Source: a virus
Reading direction: 5' to 3' (one strand)
DNA length: 64,000 bases
IMG/VR virus record: IMGVR_UViG_3300046170_000347
Location: 1-64,000 of that record
Of the stretch, positions 60,965 to 64,000 are shown one piece after another; positions within the stretch are counted from its first letter, which is position 1; every line of letters starts with the position of its first letter. Below the pieces are notes generated by a model, which was not told the DNA's origin, made no database searches, and was given only the letters and a program-made list of their open reading frames with translations. Made by a program: the position numbers and the translations under genes.

Positions 60965-61276
60965 TTATTTCATACAATGACCTTCTAGCGGACTGTCTTC
61001 GTCTTTTTCTAATTTAGCTGGTGATCCATGATGTTTTTTATCATACTTCATATCACCCGCTAGTTTTGAAATGTGCTTTTCATCAGCAGTCATTTTTTTG
61101 TCACTGTGTCCGTGGTGATCATCATAAAGCACATCTCGCTTTAAATAATCAATATGCGCAGCGTCATCTCTTTCTGCGGCTTTATAGTTTTCACTCGTAA
61201 CACGAGTATGTGCATGATCCATGCAGCATCTTGCATTACCTGTGTATTTTCCGTAATGTCCTTTTGAGTATCCCAT
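60965..61276 (-). CDS. His/Asp/Lys-rich small protein, 103 aa
   Basis: MGYSKGHYGKYTGNARCCMD... with DHAHTRVTSENYKA, VLYDDHHGHSDKK and DSPLEGHCMK: three Cys and twelve or more His. Metal-binding is plausible. SPAKLEKDEDSPL again shows the SP motif. Unknown role in the late cluster. Confidence 0.6.
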   Translation of the reverse strand: MGYSKGHYGKYTGNARCCMDHAHTRVTSENYKAAERDDAAHIDYLKRDVLYDDHHGHSDKKMTADEKHISKLAGDMKYDKKHHGSPAKLEKDEDSPLEGHCMK

Positions 61277-61279
61277 TTT

Positions 61280-61930
61280 TTATGATAGATTTAAAGATTT
61301 AAATTTTAATTGTTTTTCTACATCAGTAGATTTTTTGCCCTCAGGAGTATTAAGCCAATCGTTATATTTTTTAACATCTTCAGGATTGTTTTGTCTTAAG
61401 CTTTGCATGGCCTGATATTGATCTAATTTTCTCTGCATATCTGCATCTGCTTTGTCTTGAAATCCTTTTTGTCTTCCTTTTATTTTTTCAGTTTCTAACT
61501 CAAACTTGCTTATTTTTTTTGGATTATCAACACTGATTTTTTTATTTGGATCGAAATTAGGATTATCAGCCATTGGTTCTGTTAACTTATTGTCTTTAAC
61601 TCGCTTTTCTCTCCTTGTTTTTCTTTTCGCTCTCTTATCAAGTCTTCTGCCTAGTCTGTCAGCTTGAGTTTGAGGATCTTTTAATCCTTCAATAGCAGCT
61701 AGAGTTCCTTTAGTAATACCATCAAACATGTTTTGAAGAGACGCTCTAGTTGAAACATAACCAGACTCTGTTCCGTAATCTGTATAGTCTACCATTGTTA
61801 AAGGAGTTTCTTTTTTTTCTTCTTTTTTAGCAATTTCTTTAACTAAATTAGGCGGCAAGTTATCCTCTTGCTTTTGTGTTAATGATATTGGGTTTTTGCT
61901 TAAAAAACTTTTACTAAAAGGTGAACTCAT
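61280..61930 (-). CDS. Virion-cluster protein, 216 aa, intact copy
   Basis: Start MSSPFSKSFLSKNPISLTQK at 61930. A longer in-frame start would overlap the previous gene. The body is Lys/Arg-rich and helical (RLDKRAKRKTRREKRVKD, EKIKGRQKGFQDKADADM), likely disordered or coiled-coil. The N-terminal SPF..KNP motif matches proteins at 25192, 25609 and 61932. DNA or scaffold interaction is plausible. Confidence 0.65.
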   Translation of the reverse strand: MSSPFSKSFLSKNPISLTQKQEDNLPPNLVKEIAKKEEKKETPLTMVDYTDYGTESGYVSTRASLQNMFDGITKGTLAAIEGLKDPQTQADRLGRRLDKRAKRKTRREKRVKDNKLTEPMADNPNFDPNKKISVDNPKKISKFELETEKIKGRQKGFQDKADADMQRKLDQYQAMQSLRQNNPEDVKKYNDWLNTPEGKKSTDVEKQLKFKSLNLS

Positions 61931-61931
61931 A

Positions 61932-62141
61932 TTATTTTCTTTTACAGCCAAAGTTCTTGGCATAGTTAGCCATCTTTACGACAGAAGAACTATACTTGTC
62001 TTTTGACTTCATTACAGCGCTAGCAGCAGCACACGTTGATTTACCTGGCATATTTTTCTTTACCCAAGCAGTAAACTTACCTTTGTTTTCCTCTTTTATT
62101 TCAGGAAAATCTTCTTTTTTTAAAAATGGTGATCCGTACAT
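61932..62141 (-). CDS. Small basic virion-cluster protein, 69 aa
   Basis: Intact right-end copy; protein identical to 344-553. MYGSPFLKKEDFPEIKEENK..., Lys-rich, CAAASAVMKSKDKYS in the middle. The two copies at the two ends tell us this is the redundant part of one genome. Function unknown. Confidence 0.7.
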   Translation of the reverse strand: MYGSPFLKKEDFPEIKEENKGKFTAWVKKNMPGKSTCAAASAVMKSKDKYSSSVVKMANYAKNFGCKRK

Positions 62142-62143
62142 AA

Positions 62144-62356
62144 TTACATTTTTTTAGCAACCTCTGTAATAGGCATTCCTTTATAGTATGTTTTAGCTTT
62201 TAAAACTTGCATACCAGTAATTCCAGAACTAGAACCTACACCGTGAGGTCTTCCAGTTTGATCTAATGGTCCGTCCCATATTGTGTTTTCACCTACAACT
62301 CCGTGAACGTTTTTTGACGCCATTGTTGCGTTGTAATTGTCATCTGTTTTATGCAT
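62144..62356 (-). CDS. Small hypothetical protein, 70 aa
   Basis: MHKTDDNYNATMASKNVHGV..., Gly-rich with GVGSSSGITGMQVLKAKTYY and a C-terminal amphipathic EVAKKM. Packed between neighbours with 2-3 bp gaps. Unknown; possibly a minor virion protein. Confidence 0.6.
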   Translation of the reverse strand: MHKTDDNYNATMASKNVHGVVGENTIWDGPLDQTGRPHGVGSSSGITGMQVLKAKTYYKGMPITEVAKKM

Positions 62357-62359
62357 AAC

Positions 62360-62959
62360 TTATTTTTTATTTTTATATTTACACGCTCTTTTCGCAAGCG
62401 CACTACCCATTGAATTTTGTCTATCAAATAAAGAACCAAAAGTTCCGCCTATAGCTCCTTGGGCTTGTAGTCCAAAAGGGTTGACAAGACTAGAAGTAGG
62501 TTCAGGCATGCTATTAATAGTGTCATCTACTTGAGATTCATTTAGATCTATCATGCCTCTTCTTCTTCTTCTTTCTGAATCACTACCTGCTTTTCCTAAT
62601 TCTTCTCCTTCACCTAATACATACCTACGTTGCGTGCCATAATTTTCACTAGTCCTTCCACTTGTTTTATCGTAAAGAAGATTACCATCGCCTTCGTAAT
62701 TTTCAAATCCTTTAGCAGCAATGTCACCATATTTAGAAAAACCTAAAGATTGAATATTAGAAGCATTTAAATCTCCAGCTTGAGCCGCGGCTTTCATAGC
62801 GGCTTGTTTTGCCCCAAGCGCCCGCATGCCTTTTGAAAAATCAGCTGAACGCAAACCGTCTAAGGCACTAGTATTAATATTGCCTCCTAAGTCTCCTCCA
62901 AAACTTCCTATGTTTAAACTCCCTAAGGGCATTATCATTTTTAAAGGACTATTGCTCAT
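62360..62959 (-). CDS. Hypothetical virion-cluster protein, 199 aa
   Basis: MSNSPLKMIMPLGSLNIGSF... Gly/Ser/Leu-rich N-terminus with the SPLK element, helical Ala-rich middle (LGAKQAAMKAAAQAGDLNAS), a five-Arg run with SERRRRRG, and a C-terminal Gly/Ser region. Composition suggests a minor capsid or internal protein. The 5' 33 codons are intact here, unlike the left copy. Confidence 0.6.
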   Translation of the reverse strand: MSNSPLKMIMPLGSLNIGSFGGDLGGNINTSALDGLRSADFSKGMRALGAKQAAMKAAAQAGDLNASNIQSLGFSKYGDIAAKGFENYEGDGNLLYDKTSGRTSENYGTQRRYVLGEGEELGKAGSDSERRRRRGMIDLNESQVDDTINSMPEPTSSLVNPFGLQAQGAIGGTFGSLFDRQNSMGSALAKRACKYKNKK

Positions 62960-63396
62960 CTGTTTTTATCTTTATTCACATTATAAATAGCTTTTGTCAT
63001 AACTTTATCAGTGTACGTGTCGCCATTAATTATTTTATTTCTTCTACCTGTGTTTATATCTTCTTCTCCAAGCATAACTTTATATATTCTAGTTATAAGC
63101 TGCTTACCTTTAAAAGATACTTTATATATATGGTACTTTTGAGTTGTTCTGTTTCTGTGTCTCCACACAACTATCCAACCTTCTTTTAATAGTCTATTCC
63201 ATCGGCGGTTGTCCCAGCTGTAAGAATAAACCCCCATCTCAAAATCTTTTTTAGTAAAAAAATCTATACAATCAAGATATATAAGAAGTTCTAGATCTGC
63301 ATCGTTTAAATCATTATTTCTACAAGCCCATTTTCTTATAATGCGGTAGTGTTTCAAGAGGTTTAGTTCTCTGATGTCACTAGCGTCTAATCTCAT
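62956..63396 (-). CDS. Winged-helix-like protein, 146 aa (variant 2)
   Basis: MRLDASDIRELNLLKHYRII..., counterpart of 1370-1816 with about 70% shared residues. Same winged-helix-like pattern (DADLELLIYLDC; SWDNRRWNRLLKEG; VVWRHRNRTTQ). Divergence is spread over the whole protein, so it reflects strain difference, not read error. Confidence 0.7.
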   Translation of the reverse strand: MRLDASDIRELNLLKHYRIIRKWACRNNDLNDADLELLIYLDCIDFFTKKDFEMGVYSYSWDNRRWNRLLKEGWIVVWRHRNRTTQKYHIYKVSFKGKQLITRIYKVMLGEEDINTGRRNKIINGDTYTDKVMTKAIYNVNKDKNR

Positions 63397-63653
63397 AATA
63401 CAACGACTATATCACCTGACTTTATAACGTGATAAGATTGTTTATCAACTTCTATTTTGTGACCAGCGTGTCGATCAAAATATATTACATCTCTTGGTTT
63501 AACACCTGCTACTTCACTTCCTGCAGAAACTACGGTAGCTTTAATGTAGCGTATGTCGTCTCTTTGGTTTTCAGCAAGAAGTAGACCACCTTCTGTTTTA
63601 GTAGTACCCTCTCTTGCTTTGTTTATTATTAAGTTTCTACCTATTGCTTTCAT
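63393..63653 (-). CDS. groES: Phage GroES-like co-chaperonin (variant 2)
   Basis: MKAIGRNLIINKAREGTTKT... with the same mobile loop, RHAGHKIEVDKQSYHV and valine-rich end as variant 1, roughly 78% shared residues. An alternative start one codon upstream (ATGATG) exists. Overlaps the GroEL end by 17 nt, as on the left. Co-chaperonin for a phage or host GroEL ring. Confidence 0.85.
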   Translation of the reverse strand: MKAIGRNLIINKAREGTTKTEGGLLLAENQRDDIRYIKATVVSAGSEVAGVKPRDVIYFDRHAGHKIEVDKQSYHVIKSGDIVVVL

Positions 63654-64000
63654 CAACTCTTAAATTATTAATTACACAATCAGTAGATAATATTGTTGTT
63701 GCTACAGAGGCTGCATTTTGAAGAGCGCTCTTGGTGACGAGTAGTGGATCTATTATACCCGACTCGATCATATTTACCATTTTTCCTGTAACCACATTGT
63801 AGCCTTGTCCTTTGATAGTTGGTGTTTTTAAGTTGTCAACACCAGCGTTTTCAAGTATAGTTTTAAAAGGTGCTTTAATAGCTTCTAATAAAACTGTTTC
63901 GCCTTTAGACTTAGCTGTTATATTTGTTGCAGCGTTTAATAGAGCAATACCACCACCAGGAACAATCCCTTCTTTAATAGCAGCTTTAGTAGCACAGATA
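63637..64000 (-). CDS. groEL: Phage GroEL chaperonin, 3' part (variant 2, truncated by window)
   Basis: About 120 C-terminal codons run off the right edge. Readable segments match left GroEL: NAASVATTILSTDCVINN, MVNMIESGIIDPLLVTKSAL, GGGIALLNAA. No frameshift in this part. It confirms that the left GroEL belongs to a normal gene and that the right end continues the same gene order. Confidence 0.8.
   Translation of the reverse strand, partial: ICATKAAIKEGIVPGGGIALLNAATNITAKSKGETVLLEAIKAPFKTILENAGVDNLKTPTIKGQGYNVVTGKMVNMIESGIIDPLLVTKSALQNAASVATTILSTDCVINNLRVDESNR

Noticed and set aside
1813-63653. Two paralogous GroES genes in one genome
   Set aside because: The copies lie at the two redundant contig ends in the same gene order, so strain variants of one locus are more likely.
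1-64000. CRISPR array, insertion sequence or integrase/attachment site
   Set aside because: No regularly spaced direct repeats, transposase or recombinase motifs seen; the seven promoter repeats are irregularly spaced.

Overview
The window holds essentially a whole genome of an uncultured, AT-rich, tailed marine-type phage, most likely a podovirus, seen as a terminally redundant contig. Bases 1 to about 1390 repeat bases 61592 to about 62970, which implies a unit of about 61.6 kb. Beyond that, the two ends stay collinear but diverge (GroES-like copies differ at roughly a fifth of residues), so the ends appear to come from two related strains. Start codons follow A/T-rich leaders with little sign of a Shine-Dalgarno sequence. 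Together with several small phage families I recall from flavobacterial phages, this points to a Bacteroidetes-like host. That is inference.

Layout. (1) About 6.65-6.99 kb is a divergent control region with direct repeats. (2) Rightward from 7 to 25.1 kb lies the early/middle module. First comes a dense array of tiny unknown proteins, punctuated by seven copies of a strict repeat (TTACAAAC, then GGATAAT exactly 25 nt downstream) that looks like a promoter. Next is an RNA block at 10.65-11.28 kb with an initiator-type tRNA-Met and odd tRNA-like structures. Then come an ATP-dependent DNA ligase, a helix-turn-helix protein, a sigma-70-like factor, an ERF-type annealing protein, a PD-(D/E)XK nuclease, an SSB-like protein, a T7 gp4-like primase-helicase, a thymidylate synthase/dCMP hydroxymethylase homologue, a GIY-YIG-like/MazG fusion, a second MazG-like protein, a DUF1064-like nuclease and class I ribonucleotide reductase (nrdB, nrdA). 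(3) A strong hairpin at 25118-25145 separates the convergent modules. (4) On the minus strand, read circularly from 6.65 kb through the contig junction and down from 64 to 25.2 kb, lies the virion and lysis module: fibre-like proteins, GroEL and GroES, many tiny basic or His-rich proteins, a GTA-type holin, terminase large subunit, portal, scaffold, major capsid protein, neck and tail proteins (1700 aa and 565 aa), internal proteins including a 3064-aa polyvalent protein, and an M15 peptidase endolysin with small membrane proteins.

The early genes redirect transcription, build and perhaps modify nucleotides, and replicate DNA by a primase-helicase plus recombination route. I find no DNA polymerase, RNA polymerase or integrase. 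The late genes build the particle, with phage chaperonins probably folding it.

About a dozen otherwise normal genes are broken by single-base frameshifts. Nearly all need one base removed, which suggests assembly indels. The long structural ORFs are intact.
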